From Siphonodentalium dalli (Eukaryota; Mollusca; Scaphopoda; Gadilida; Siphonodentaliidae): DNA of 64,000 nucleotides. Both the position numbers and the translations under genes were made by a program. The stretch lies in assembly GCA_032622095.1 (NCBI GenBank), contig CP136061.1, forward strand, positions 212,936,373 through 213,000,372, given 5' to 3'. Positions 42,697 to 54,604 of the stretch are shown in pieces (the first letter of the stretch is position 1; each line of letters begins with the position of its first letter). Below the pieces are notes generated by a model. The model worked only from the letters and a program-made list of their open reading frames with translations. It was not told where the DNA came from and did not search any database.

Positions 42697-44925
42697 ATGG
42701 AATTCAAACCTAACTATTCAGGGGTTTTACCTTATATGAATGTGCTGTTTATTGTTGTCGTGTTGTTGGTCTTTTCAGAACAAGGGCTGATATTTTGTCC
42801 CGAATCGTGCACGTGCGTTCACATTTCCGGGAAATTAACAATCCGTTGCTTTGAAGCAGGCTCCATCGACGCTATCGTGGTTCCCGATGGAGTGGAAAAT
42901 GTGGAACTGTATCATTCTTATAGCAGGGGAAACATCGACAATTTTTTAAGTCATCCTTCCTGGAAATTTGTGAAGTCTTTAGGAATATATTCTGGCGGTT
43001 TCGCAACCAACAACGCGACATTTCGGAACCTCATGAACGTAGAACATCTATCAATCACCGGCCTTAATCCGATTTATTGGGATTTGGGTTGTTTTACACA
43101 TTTCAACAGATTGAAGTCTCTCAACATTAGTGACAATTATTACCTGACTTTTGACGCTGTCACGGTAATTTTGAAGAACATCAACACACCTCTGAATCAT
43201 TTAAATTTGAGCATGATCAATCGTTGGACAAACAGTGATACCACGATAATTCGAGAGGAGTTTGTGCGAGCGATAACCGGGATGAAACTAAAAGTGATAG
43301 ACATGTCTTACACTGGCTCACTGTTACTAAGCTTAACTGACTTGCGCAAATCGCGTTTTATTGAAGAAGATTTGACTTTCGAACAACTGGAAGAGATTTA
43401 TTTGGAAGGCACCGTGTTTATGGTCTCATTTGGTGGAGTGTATGCCAGCGTAGATCAAGGAATACGTTCTCTCTTCCCTGCAATAAGGAAGATAATTTCA
43501 ATTGGAAATCGTCAACCGGGCTATCCTACAGACGGTAGTTGTATGGGCTCTCCCGGCGTCTGTGACCCACACAATAGTATAAATACACTCCCAGAAAACT
43601 TCACAGAGTTAAGATTAGAGTATACTAACGCATTACGTCGCTGTTATACTCGGTATACGTGCCCGAGTTTCAGCAGAAACAATTCATTGGCCATTATCTC
43701 ACTGAAAGGAACACAACTGGAAAGAATCCATATAGAATTGGAAATTTTCTTTCTCAATCTACGTGAAATAGACCTTAGCGACAACAACATTACATATCTG
43801 ATACCAACAATATTCAGGGGGTTGGTGCATTTGAAGATAGCCATTTTAGGAAGGAACAAAATTGGATCAAACCCGAACTTTCCACTCTTGGATCTCTTCT
43901 CGTTTTCAATGAATCTGGAAGTTGTTGACCTTTCATATAATCATTTGGGGAATCTGCCGGAAAATATATTCTTGAATAATAAAGAATTAAAAGTGATAAA
44001 TTTTGCAAACAACAAACTAAATGTGTTCAATCTAAATCTAGCACATTCGGCAAACGTCAGGTTGGTAGATTTGTCTGGTAATAATATAAGGATACTTGGA
44101 GAGCCTGCATTGCAACATGTTAATGCTATTCTTCGTTCCGGAAATCGAGATTTCGTGGATCTGAGCAGGAATGAATTTGTTTGCTGTGATCATGTGGCGT
44201 TCATTAAACAGTTATGGGGCATCAGGGATGCATTGGTGTCCTTTGACACGTACCAGTGCAACTTGAATTCCAAACAAGAACTTTTGCTTGGTTTGGAGAA
44301 AAAAGATATTGGATTAACGTGCAACATTTTGTGGTTGAAATTAGGCATCCCTTGTTTTGGATTTATGTTGTTATGCATTGTCGTCGCTGTATTAGGTTAC
44401 AGAAAAAGACTGTACTGTATTAAGATTTATATCTGGTTTCGTTTCTGGTCACACAGAAATAAAAAATTCAACGCAGAAGACCGCATCTTCGTGGCATACT
44501 GTGCAAAAGACCAGGAGTTCGCGATACAATTGTATAACAGGATTAACCCAGAATTACAAAAGTTGATGGGAACTGAAAATGACGTTCTGTACATTAACGA
44601 CAAACATTTCCGGGTTCCTGGCGAAATCGACGAGGAGATTGTCCGCGCAGTCCGTTTATGTCGCGGTACACTGGCAATCATCAGCACAAATTTCACAAAC
44701 AGCACTTGGGTTAATTTAGAGACGTGCCTCACATGGGCCGAGAGGAAACCATTGATACCGCTATATATGCATAATATGAAGAGGTGTGAACTCAGAGGTG
44801 TATTAGGATATTACTATGATAAGAAAGTAAGACTTTTGTATCCACAAGACGACGAGGAAATGTTAGATATCTTCTGGCAGAATCTGTTAGTAGGGATAGC
44901 CAAAGTGCTAAACATACGCTGCTAA
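42697..44925 (+). CDS. Toll-like receptor, single-exon coding sequence
   Basis: ATG 42,697 to TAA 44,923, 742 residues; an in-frame ATG at 42,736 (residue 14) sits closer to the signal peptide and could be the true start. Layout: signal sequence (MNVLFIVVVLLVF, residues 14-26), Cys-rich LRR N-terminal cap with CPESCTC (34-40), leucine-rich repeats such as LREIDLSDNNITYL and LEVVDLSYNHLGNLP, a Cys-rich LRR C-terminal cap (about 490-543), one TM segment (about 546-568), and a cytoplasmic TIR domain (594-742). TIR box 1 is FVAYCAKD, the BB-loop reads FRVPGE (Pro kept; the usual RD is replaced), and box 3 is FW (726-727). Known role: membrane sensing of microbial or endogenous ligands and signalling through TIR adaptors. 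The frame is undamaged. The ligand and location (surface or endosome) cannot be told. Confidence 0.93.
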   Translation: MEFKPNYSGVLPYMNVLFIVVVLLVFSEQGLIFCPESCTCVHISGKLTIRCFEAGSIDAIVVPDGVENVELYHSYSRGNIDNFLSHPSWKFVKSLGIYSGGFATNNATFRNLMNVEHLSITGLNPIYWDLGCFTHFNRLKSLNISDNYYLTFDAVTVILKNINTPLNHLNLSMINRWTNSDTTIIREEFVRAITGMKLKVIDMSYTGSLLLSLTDLRKSRFIEEDLTFEQLEEIYLEGTVFMVSFGGVYASVDQGIRSLFPAIRKIISIGNRQPGYPTDGSCMGSPGVCDPHNSINTLPENFTELRLEYTNALRRCYTRYTCPSFSRNNSLAIISLKGTQLERIHIELEIFFLNLREIDLSDNNITYLIPTIFRGLVHLKIAILGRNKIGSNPNFPLLDLFSFSMNLEVVDLSYNHLGNLPENIFLNNKELKVINFANNKLNVFNLNLAHSANVRLVDLSGNNIRILGEPALQHVNAILRSGNRDFVDLSRNEFVCCDHVAFIKQLWGIRDALVSFDTYQCNLNSKQELLLGLEKKDIGLTCNILWLKLGIPCFGFMLLCIVVAVLGYRKRLYCIKIYIWFRFWSHRNKKFNAEDRIFVAYCAKDQEFAIQLYNRINPELQKLMGTENDVLYINDKHFRVPGEIDEEIVRAVRLCRGTLAIISTNFTNSTWVNLETCLTWAERKPLIPLYMHNMKRCELRGVLGYYYDKKVRLLYPQDDEEMLDIFWQNLLVGIAKVLNIRC

Positions 44926-45243
44926 TCTGGGCGTTTTCTTACAGTCAAAGAGCTAACAAACTAGGCACCTGCGAATATTGGGTTTTTGGTCGAATCGAAA
45001 AATTCGAATATCGAATCGACTATTTCGTAATTTTTGTCGCCGAAATGATCGGATAAAAAATGTATATGACTATTAAATAACACATGTTGTCATCTTTTTT
45101 GAGAACGATGCATGAATTGACAATTAAAGACATAATTTGTTGAAAATAGAACAACAATTTGGAAAATACCATTTTGTAAATTTTTGTTCGCGATAAATAA
45201 AAAAATTCCGGAATTGAATGACGTCACTAATGGGGAATTTAGG
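44926..45243. mobile_element. Left end of a hAT-like element, overlapping the receptor 3' flank
   Basis: From about 44,961, TAGGCACCTGCGAATATTGG, followed by ATTCGAATATCGAATCGACT, resembles termini of hAT-type MITEs. The segment 44,985-45,150 matches the reverse complement of about 51,265-51,440 (TCGCC.AAATGATC.GATA, AACACATGTTGTCAT), so 51.46 kb may be its other end. AATAAA at 45,196-45,201 is the nearest clear polyadenylation signal after the receptor stop codon and lies in this element. Confidence 0.45.
45235..45243. repeat. Target-site duplication of the foldback, left copy
   Basis: GAATTTAGG, repeated at 47,541-47,549. Whether the duplication is 8 or 9 bp depends on how the terminal G is assigned. 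Confidence 0.8.
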
Positions 45244-47540
45244 GGATCTACTAAAAGACGGGACGGGACGGAACGATTTGTCTAAAAGACGGGACGGGGC
45301 GGAACGAATATTTAAAAGTCATTTTATTCGGAAATGAAAGAGTTTAGAGGCACAAACATGGTCTCAACTTGTTTTTTGGTATCTACTCTATACGAATGTG
45401 ATTTTTTTCCCCATAAAATTGAGCGTATGCTGAACGGTGGGCGTTCGAATAACGAAGCGTCGAAATTAGGGAAATTTATCACTTCTGGGACGATAATCTA
45501 AACACTAAAAGTCATATTTCGTTTACATTTTCATGTTTGGGTGACGGATTATTGCAGAAAATGTTTGTCTAATATATACTAAATAGTAAAATAGAAGTTT
45601 TAACTTGTTTTTCTGATGGTAAAAGTAGTGTTTTTATCGACGGGACGATGACACCTCCATTCTTGAAAAATCTCCATTCCGCCGAACGAAAATCGTCGAA
45701 AATCTTAACAGAAAAACTAGCATTATGTTCACATTTTCATGTTTGGGTGACGGATTTTTGCAGAAAATGTTAGTCTAATATATACTAAATAGTAAAATAG
45801 AAGTTTGAACTTGTTTTCTTATGGTAAAAGTAGTGTTTTTATCGACGGGACGATGACACCTCCATTCTTGAAAAATCTCCATTCCGCCGAACGAAAATCG
45901 TCGAAAATCTTAACAGAAAAACTCGCATTTCGTTCACATTTTCATGTTTTGGGTGACGGATTTTTGATTTTTGCAGAAAATGTTAGTCTGATATATACTA
46001 AATAGTAAAATAGATGTTTGAACTTGTTTTCTGATGGTAAAAGTAGTGTTTCTGTTAAGATTTTCGACGATTTTCGTTCGGCGGAATGGAGATTTTTCAA
46101 GAATGGAGGTGTCATCGTCCCGTCGATACAAACACTACTTTTATCAGCAGAAAACAAGTGCAACCTTCTATTTTACTATTTAGTATATATTAGACAAACA
46201 TTTTCTGCAAAAATCCGTCAACCAAGCATGAAAATGTGAACGAAATGCTAGTTTTTCTGTTAAGATTTTCGAAGATTTTAGTTCGGCGGAATGCAGATTT
46301 TTCAAGAATGCGGATGTGTCAACGTCCCGTGGATAAAAACACCACTGTTACCAGCAGAAAACAAGTGCAAACTTCTATTTTACTATTTAGTATATATTAG
46401 ACTAACATTTTCTGCAAAAATCCGTCACCCAAACATGAAAATGTGAACGAAATGCGAGTTTTTCTGTTAAGATTTTCGACAATTTTCGTTCGGCGGAATG
46501 GAGATTTTTCAAGAATGGAGGTGTCATCGTCCCGTCGATAAAAACACTACTTTTACCATCAGAAAACAAGTTCATACTTCTATTTTACTATTTAGTATAT
46601 ATTAGACTAACATCCGTCACCCAAACATGAAAATGTGAACATAATGCTAGTTTTTCAGTTAAGATTTTCGACGATTTTCGTTCGGCGGAATGCAGATTTT
46701 TCAAGAATGGAGGTGTCATCGTCCCGTCGATAAAAACACTACTTTTACCATCAGAAAACAAGTTCAAACTTCTATTTTACTATTTAGTATATAGTAGACT
46801 AACATTTTCTGCAATAATCCGTCACCCAAACATGAAAATGTGAACATAATGCGAGTTTTTCTGTTAAGATTTTCGTTCGGCGGAATGGAGATTTTTCAAG
46901 AATGGAGGTGTCATCGTCCCGTCGATAAAAACACTACTTTTACCATCAGAAAACAAGTTCAAACTTCTATTTTACTATTTAGTATATATTAGACTAACAT
47001 TTTCTGCAAAAATCCGTCACCCAAACATGAAAATGTGAACATAATGCTAGTTTTTCTGTTAAGATTGTCGACGATTTTCGTTCGGCGGAATGGAGATTTT
47101 TCAAGAATGGAGGTGTCATCGTCCCGTCGATAAAAACACTACTTTTATCAGCAGAAAACAAGTGCAAAATTCTATTTTACTATTTAGTATATATTAGACA
47201 AACATTTTCTGCAATAATCCGTCACCCAAACATGAAAATGTAAACGAAATATGACTTTTAGTGTTTAGATTATCGTCCCAGAAGTGATAAATTTCCCTAA
47301 TTTCGACGCTTCGTTATTCGATCGCCCACCGTTCAGCATACGCTCAATTTTATCGGGAAAACATCACATTCGTATAGAGTAGATACCAATAAACAAGTTG
47401 AGACCATGTTTGTGCCTCTAAACTCTTTCATTTCCGAATAAAATGACTTTTAAATATTCGTTCCGCCCAGTACCGTCTTTTAGACAAATCGTTCCGTCCC
47501 GTTCCGGAAAATCGTCCCGTCCCGTCTTTTAGTAGATCCA
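45244..47540. mobile_element. Foldback element with GATCTACTAAAAGACGGG ends
   Basis: The termini GGATCTACTAAAAGACGGG and CCCGTCTTTTAGTAGATCC are perfect inverted copies. Outer arms of about 300 bp (45,244-45,545 and 47,225-47,540) match well. Inside are tandem units of about 190-210 bp with CGACGGGACGATGACACCTC, CGCCGAACGAAAATCGTCGA and ACTAAATAGTAAAATAGAAG: two in forward orientation (45,600-46,020) and about six in reverse (46,030-47,225). Flanked by GAATTTAGG duplications. No coding capacity. It has inserted into a hAT-like repeat. Confidence 0.9.
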
Positions 47541-48719
47541 GAATTTAGGCACCTGCGAATATTAGATATTCGTTCTGTTATTCGATTCGACCTCGACATT
47601 CGATTCGACTTTGAAATAGCTTATGAATCTGCATCTCCTATTCCGCGATTTGAATCGATAAAGTTATTTATGGCCCACGAAAATTAAAAAAATTGTATTT
47701 TCAAAATTGTTATTATATTTTGAAGAAATTTTGTCTTTAAATGTACTCAATCCGATCAGACGCTCGTAAATTACTATAGCTTTGGCTTCGGGGGTAAAAA
47801 TATTTAATTCGAGTCGAGGATTACCACTTGATTTCAGAGTTATCCATCTTCATCCGCACCCTCGTCCGTTTGACCTCGTGCTTCTGAACCATAAACAATA
47901 GAAATAGCAAGCTTCAAACATCGATATCTAATTACCACACCGGTCACCCGCGTATCACCAACACGGTGGAGTACCTATTGTCACGGAAATCCGGTCGTCT
48001 GGTCAATGTGTTGGTGTCAAGAAAATGTGAGTTTATTTATTTATATGCATTTTATTTATAATTATTTCCGGTTTAATATTACGAAAATAAATCCATTCCA
48101 ATATTCGTGTGTGTGGATAATCTGATATGTTTTCTTTGTTGGAATAATCTTGTTATGTTCAGTGACATCTACAACGAAAATGGAAATAACAGTATTAATC
48201 GCTCTTTTTATTAATAACAACTGGCGCAGAACGGATCAAAATGACCATACTGCATTATATAATGTGTGTCCCACAAAACATGGTGTTATCAGCTTCATCT
48301 GGTGCATAATTGTCAGAAAACAGCCTTTTCAAAAAACGTCGATTGTAAAAAAATTGTACCAACAACTCGGTGATAAGTACCCGTTGTTGCGGTGAGCAAT
48401 ACGTTTTGAGTACCAACTGACTAGGTGTTTCCCAAAATTAGAATGTTTTCTTGAATTCAGGACACGTCGGACAGAATATAACCCTTGATTATACCATGCC
48501 ATACAACGGCCTATGCAATTTGACGGAACTGATGGGTTTTCTACCGATTTGGCCCATCTGGCCGTCTTTTTAAAACATTTATTAGTTCCAGGATTATATT
48601 TTATGCAAGTTAACGTTATTTTTCCACTTTTTTTTCTTCACAGAAATGAGAAGGCAGATCAGGTCCAGAGACCGTTCTGCTGTCACCTTTTGCCGACTCT
48701 TTTGTAACATCTTGGAGCG

Positions 48720-48775
48720 GCAGGATAGGATAGGATAGAATAATTTTATTTACAATATACACACATGGAAAGTAC
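48720..48775 (-). mobile_element. LINE 3' tail fragment
   Basis: Read on the minus strand, TTGTAAATAAAATTATTCTA followed by three tandem TCCTA units is a typical 3' end of a truncated LINE copy. No coding sequence remains next to it. Confidence 0.5.
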
Positions 48776-50044
48776 AAATACAAATAAATATAACATTAAT
48801 AGACTATACATGTATATTGTTAGGGGTGATATAGTCGTGACTGACTGTCTTTCTATCACCCGTGAATGTGGTGACATATTATATGATGTAGATGGCAGTA
48901 TGAATTTGATTGTTGTTGTGTTACGTTCATCGTGTTACGTTCGTCGTGTGCACGCCATCAAATACCATCAACACGAAGAACTATAGAGTACGTAAATTGG
49001 CATTAGATCACACAACTGGACACAACGGATATCAGCGTAAAACACATTCTGGATTATGACCATCTACAATTTCACAAAGTAATAGTGAAATATTTGTGTC
49101 CGTGAACGACAGGATAACGCTGCGCGAATACCATCTAGCTACATTTCAGAAAAGAAAAATATCCGTATGTAATGACCATAGCTATACCACCACCAATATA
49201 TCCAAGACGACTCAACAAATACCATCAACACCAGTCATAAACAATAATGGCGATTACCGACAAGGCACCACCACCACCTACAACAACACCAGAGCCTCAT
49301 GATTCCAGAAATTCTCACCTCGGATCTAGCCGGTGTTATCAGATCAACCACACCGGGTTGGAGCTTGTACATGTACCACAAACGTTCAATGTTTGAGTTA
49401 ATTTTCAACGTTACACCCATATGTTTGGCCATTTCAAATAATTGACATTTCAGTCCAAAATTATCTGACACAAATCGATTAATGTACAATTTCCAAGTAA
49501 AGTGGCATGCAGGCATGCATGACATTTCCAACTATTGGCCATTTGGCAAACTTTGGCGGAGTAGACACTCAAATCCCTTAACCTATGTTCCATAATAAAC
49601 AGTTATCAATGAATATTTTACACATAATGATAACTTCTCCCCGTTAATGCTCCATACATGAGCGAGTCGACATGGGGTGCTTTGGTAATTTTGTTCAACA
49701 ATCGGAAATTATATTCATGACACAACGTTAGTTGGAAACGTTACACTAAGTATATAATAGGTTCAAATTGTTTCCATTGTTTGATTTTCCAAACAGAAAT
49801 TAGGGGGGATATTCATTTTATATTTTTTGTCTGAAATGACCACCAGTTGAACATATTCCAACCTTAGTTTGGACAATGCCCAACAGCTGATGAGTTTAGA
49901 ATGCCAGTTGGAAAGTTCCAACCAAGGTTGATATGATGCAATGGTATGTTAGCTCTATGGATTTGGTCTGGGTGTTTGTGGATGGGTGCAGTTGGAAATA
50001 TCTAAGTGGAAACTCCAGCAGCTACGTCTCCTGACCCATAAGTG

Positions 50045-50340
50045 TGTTAGTAGTATGCAACCAATACCCAGGTTTTTACAACAAACGAATATGGAAGACA
50101 TTGCTTTATTGTGGACACTATAGTATAGTTTGTCTTCTGCCTGTGGTTTGCAAGGCCACTTTTGTCCTTGTAAACCCTGCCACATTCACAGCTGAATGAG
50201 GTCCCACTGTGTACGGCAATTCTGTGAACCCTTAAACTGCTTGCATCAGAGTAACACGCGTACAGCGTACATTCTGAGCATGAGTAGCCAGAGTTTCCCA
50301 CCGCATGCTTTTGTATGACGTTGCGGGTACTCGTTAGCGG
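50045..50340 (-). pseudogene. C2H2 zinc-finger fragment
   Basis: Minus-strand reading from about 50,325: HAVGNSGYSCSECTLYACYS, then ASSLRVHRIAVH, then FSCECGRVYKDKSGLANHRQ. The first finger has Cys-x2-Cys and His-x4-His with a long middle of 14 residues. The second has CxC, a Leu at the expected place and one His, the last His being missing. It could be an exon of a host zinc-finger gene or part of a transposon protein, as it lies within the hAT-like region. After NHRQK the frame has no further finger. Confidence 0.45.
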
Positions 50341-50525
50341 TAAGCGTTTTCCCGCGCGACTTACATTTATATGAACATGAGCCGGTTTATATATTCACGT
50401 GTGTCTGGAACGCTGTATTCTTGTAAAATGATTTGGTTCTTAATGAAAACCCCCTGAGGTTCAAAATAGTATGTCATAGTCGCCAGACAAATGTGTGGAG
50501 CTTCTGTCACCACTTATATAGTAAT

Positions 50526-50580
50526 CAATATATTGTTGTTTTTGTTGTTGTTGTTGTTGTTGTTGTTGTTTTTGTTGAAG
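50526..50580. repeat. TTG/TGT trinucleotide microsatellite
   Basis: Nearly pure TGT repeats between about 50,533 and 50,578. The leucine- or valine-rich frames here are products of it. Confidence 0.9.
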
Positions 50581-51465
50581 TGTTACCCGGAAAGAGAAAC
50601 AAAAAGACTTTTCGATCAGGAAAACACTTTGGACGTTTGCAAAATATCCGCACCAGTGGGTACTTCAACCGCGACAATAGGTACTTTCACAAGAAATTAC
50701 ACCGATTTGTTGATACTCATACAATTATCGACAACAATTATTTAAACCCATAATTTGGCGTTTTTGTATAATTCTAACACACGACAAGGACTTTTTCCTG
50801 TCAAAGTAATGTGCATCTTTCCAAATAGCTTCCGGATGACATGGACAATTGAACACGGTTGTGATTATATCAATATTTAGTCAGAATTATTTCCCCAGAC
50901 TGTAAAATTCTCCAAGTATAATCATTTCAAATCATTCGAAAAATCACGATTTAAATGGGCCAGAGAATTTCTATCAACGAGTGATTATACATCTACATAA
51001 TATGTGGTTAATTGTTCTTCTGATATATCGATTTGCAGTCATTTCAGCGATGTTAACATAGGTGCCTTCCTCTATTGCACGGGATATGCGGAACGGATTA
51101 TCCCGATCGGCGGTACGATCACCGTGTTGGTGATACGCGGGTGACCGGTGTGATTACCCTGAGCTTTGATGGATGGGTTCATCGACTCGAATCAAATATT
51201 TTTTACCCCCGAAGCCACAGAAATAGTAATTTAGGAGCGTCTGATCGGATTGAGTACCAATAATTATCGATTCATGCACCGTTCGCAAAATATGACAACG
51301 TGTGCTATTTAATAGACATAGAAATTTTGACATAGACTAATACGGGAAACATCTTTATATATCGGATCATTTGGGCGACCAATATTACGAAATATTCAAA
51401 TTATTCAAGAGCTATTCGATTCGAAATTCGATAAAAAAAAAACCCCACTGTTCGCAGCTAGGGGC

Positions 51466-53670
51466 CTACGGTATACCCATACATATGCGAGCATCCACAT
51501 ATTCCTTTGTAGACGAGATACGAAGTACATTTTTGCTATCAAATGCAGTTATTTAGCAGGTGGCCTAACTCCAATGAGTTCATTAAAGATATACAAATCT
51601 GTTATATCACCAATAGGTCTTTATGGCTCAAAACTCTTACTACCTTACTCATAATTAAATTCGCGCAGTATTATTTTTCGCTCAGTTTTGAATTCGCGCA
51701 CCCTGTTGGGCGAATTCAAAACTGACAAAAATAGTTTTCACAAAAGTCTTGTTTCAGTTCTTAATTATCCCTGAAGATACATGTCTATATCAAAGACCGT
51801 CTCGAAGAAAACTTTCAATGAATATAACGCAACTGCGTAATAATATTGTTTTAAAGACGAGTACGTGCTGGTCAAAATAAGCATTCTGATATTTAATAAA
51901 TAATTATGGACATCATGGAATTGAACTCGAAAGAAGTAAAACCACAACCCCGTATTTATATGCATGTAAGTTGCTGACTTTAGAAAACAGATCAACTCTC
52001 GCATGGTTGCGTGTTCTTTAAATGTATAACTGTATGACGCATGCAGACCACGGTGTCAACCCAGGGTCGTGAATACGGAGACGTGCTTTCGTGCACATTC
52101 CTTCTGGAATATGTGCATTTCTTGGAAGAATTTCAACATCAAATATCTAACCATGATTTATTGCTTTACAGGTACATATGATTAATGGCATTGAAATTGA
52201 TTGGTTGGCCATATGTAAATAGAAGTGTGTATTATATCTATCCAAAATACCCCTCTTTATTTTCCCTATATTGTTTTTTATCAGTCGTACTATTTTTCGC
52301 TCAGTTTTAAATTCGCGCAACAATGGGTGCGCGAAAAATAGTACTGCGTGAATTTAAATACGAGTAAGGTAGCTGAATGTGTGCTCGCTATCGTCGATTT
52401 TTCTTCTTGTATGTATTTGTAAAAGCGCTTTTTTTAAAATAATTTTTTTGTTTTTTTGCTTGATTCATTTTTTCCTCTACAATCTTGGTTTGCTTGCGTT
52501 GTTCAGTTAGTACCAGCCAACATGGTGTATTTATGTATGTTTGTATAAATTATGTTTTTGCTGGCGACACTGATGTCGTTTTCTATATGTGTTGACTGTT
52601 ATTTATATGTTTACATGTATAACCCTTCAATCGTTGAGGATAATACAGAAGTAAACTATAATTTACAGTCCCGACTTTTCTTCACCATGGAACAATAAAG
52701 AGCGTTCCTTGTATGTTTATTCCTGATATGTCAAAACAAATAAAGAGCGTTTATCTAACTTCTTTGCGAAAGCAAATGAAAATACCTGGAAATGGCTGGC
52801 TTTGCATGGCAATTGTTTTTCGGAGGTGCATAAAAGTTTGTAGATCCGGACTTCGTGTATTTATCAGCATTTTTTTTTTCTAAATTACGCAGGGGGGGGG
52901 GGGGGTCAGGAAACAAATTACACAAGGTGGAAATTTTGTGTTTTTCAGTTTTGGGGACCCCACCACCCCGGGAGCGTAAGTTTTTTTCACCCAGGTCTGG
53001 GACAATAGGTTAAAATATGTGCATGTGTAAAGTAAAAACACCATCAATTTGAATAAGTAAACACAGTTCCAGTCCTCTCCATGTGGAAAATCACTGGTGA
53101 GCAATGAGGAGCTCCCCTTAAAATCATTCTAGGCGAGTGGCGAGTAGCTCTCCTACAAAATGTCGAGGCGAGTAGTATCCCAGCAGGCCTGAGGGGGATT
53201 ACGGGAGGGGGTCAGGGGGGGGGCTCCCCCGGAAAATTAAAAAAATTAGATGCTCCGAGATTGAATCTGGAGCCTTTTAATGCTCCAATCAGTGAACAAC
53301 ACGTTATTATGTGACTTAAGTCACTGTAGTCATGTATCGACATCGATCATGTACTTCGACCACGTGGTCACTGTATTTATCGTTTATTCAATATCTTGAA
53401 TGATATCATTAATATAAACAAATGAGGCCAACAGTTTTTCGGTTTTTTGACAGCAAATAAATCTAATGGGTCATACATTACCGGTAGTTATTTAAAAGTA
53501 CTAGGGTTTCCAGTGAGATTTCAAGGAATGAGGGAACCAAGAACTTTTAAGCAATATGAATTTCTATGTTAGTTACTATTTATGTATTTTGTTGTATTTA
53601 TGTTACATTATTTATGTTGTATTTTGAATTAATTCCTCCATCTATTTTAATAAATAGCGCATAATAAAAA
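51466..53670. other. No gene; small repeats
   Basis: TATTTTTCGCTCAGTTTTGA at about 51,669 and a related CTATTTTTCGCTCAGTTTTA at about 52,289 are two copies of one element end, each next to its own inverted partner (GCGCACCCTGTTGGGCGAATTC; CAATGGGTGCGCGAAAAATA). 52,690-52,760 is a fragment of the repeat at 10.1 and 12.2 kb. 52,890-52,910 and 53,213-53,225 are G-runs. Confidence 0.45.
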
Positions 53671-53679
53671 GAAAACCTT

Positions 53680-53810
53680 CGTGTTTTGAGCGAATACCGG
53701 AATTACCTCATTCGTGGTCACAGTGAGATACTGGAATCATCACTCGTGATGATTCCAATATCTCACTGTGACCACTCATGAGATACTTCCGGTATTCACT
53801 CAAAACACAC
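53680..53810. repeat. Hairpin MITE, family member 1
   Basis: Arms of about 64 bp meet at ATCATCACTCGTGATGAT (53,737-53,754). The outer part reads GTGTTTTGAGCGAATACCGG and its inverse CCGGTATTCACTCAAAACAC. A related hairpin lies at 56,010-56,109. Confidence 0.88.
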
Positions 53811-54099
53811 AGGTATCCTTTATGTATAATAAGTTTAAAAAGCCATGATAAACTATGAGAAAAGATGAGAATGGATTTTTTTTTTCATTGCAATTTTTTT
53901 CCTCGACCAAAACCGGACCCACCCCATGGTTTCAACTGTTAAAGGGAGAAACTGTGGACAAAAAAATAATATATAGAGCCCCCCTCACTTGTATAAGGCT
54001 ATAGCATGCACTACTATGTGAATCTGATTGTTTCAATTCATTTTGAAGCTGTAATTTGTCTTAGAAATGATTTTGGAAAAAAATTGCATGACATCAGAA

Positions 54100-54600
54100 A
54101 AAATCTGCATTCCGGGCTCGGGGACACCCACCCACCCGGTCCTTGTATCCTGTAATTTTTTTCCGCCCCCCCCCCCCCACCCCTGAATTACGTACATAAT
54201 TGTGAGATTCAAAGGCGACATGTCCGTTTCAGACTATAATTCCTACTCTTTCGCATTTTTTTTCTCATTATGGTACAAGTTGTTGGATTCAGACTGAGTA
54301 GGAGTCGATCTTAACGTAATTATATGGTTTAGTCAACACAAATATCTTCGTGAAAATAGAGGTTCATATTGAACCTAAATATTTCACATAGGTTCATATT
54401 GGACTTAAACAGTTTGATTCTGAAATGAGCCCACATTGTGAACTTACGTTGGATGGCGCGGCTAGCATTGAGAACACATTATAAAGAGCTTGGATCTGGT
54501 AATTCATGTGTTGGTTTATTCGTGTATTTTTCCAGCCTGTTCTCGTAAAATAAGCACAATATAGGCTTATTATCCCTCAGCCAAATTGAAAATTTGCGGC
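54100..54600. repeat. Poly-C run and member of the 15-17 kb repeat family
   Basis: 54,160-54,180 is a poly-C run. 54,355-54,570 carries CATAGGTTCATATTGGACTT and CAGCCTGTTCTCGTAAAATA modules also seen at 15.3-17.6 kb; a second piece at 55,560-55,680 brackets the tandem array between them. Confidence 0.6.
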
Positions 54601-54604
54601 GGAT

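Larger units (their letters stand above)
47541..51465. mobile_element. Probable hAT-like non-autonomous element or nested pair
   Basis: TTTAGGCACCTGCGAATATT at 47,543 repeats the terminus seen at 44,960. The region 47,740-48,010 (ACTCAATCCGATCAGACGCT, CTTCGGGGGTAAAAATATTT, GGTCACCCGCGTATCACC) is complementary to 51,090-51,265. The right end near 51,440-51,465 has CGATTCGAAATTCGAT and GTTCGCAGCTAGG. Together they outline a ~3.9-kb element with TIRs of several hundred bp, or two overlapping insertions sharing one right end. No transposase is visible; a frame at 48,150-48,395 is unrecognised. Confidence 0.45.
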
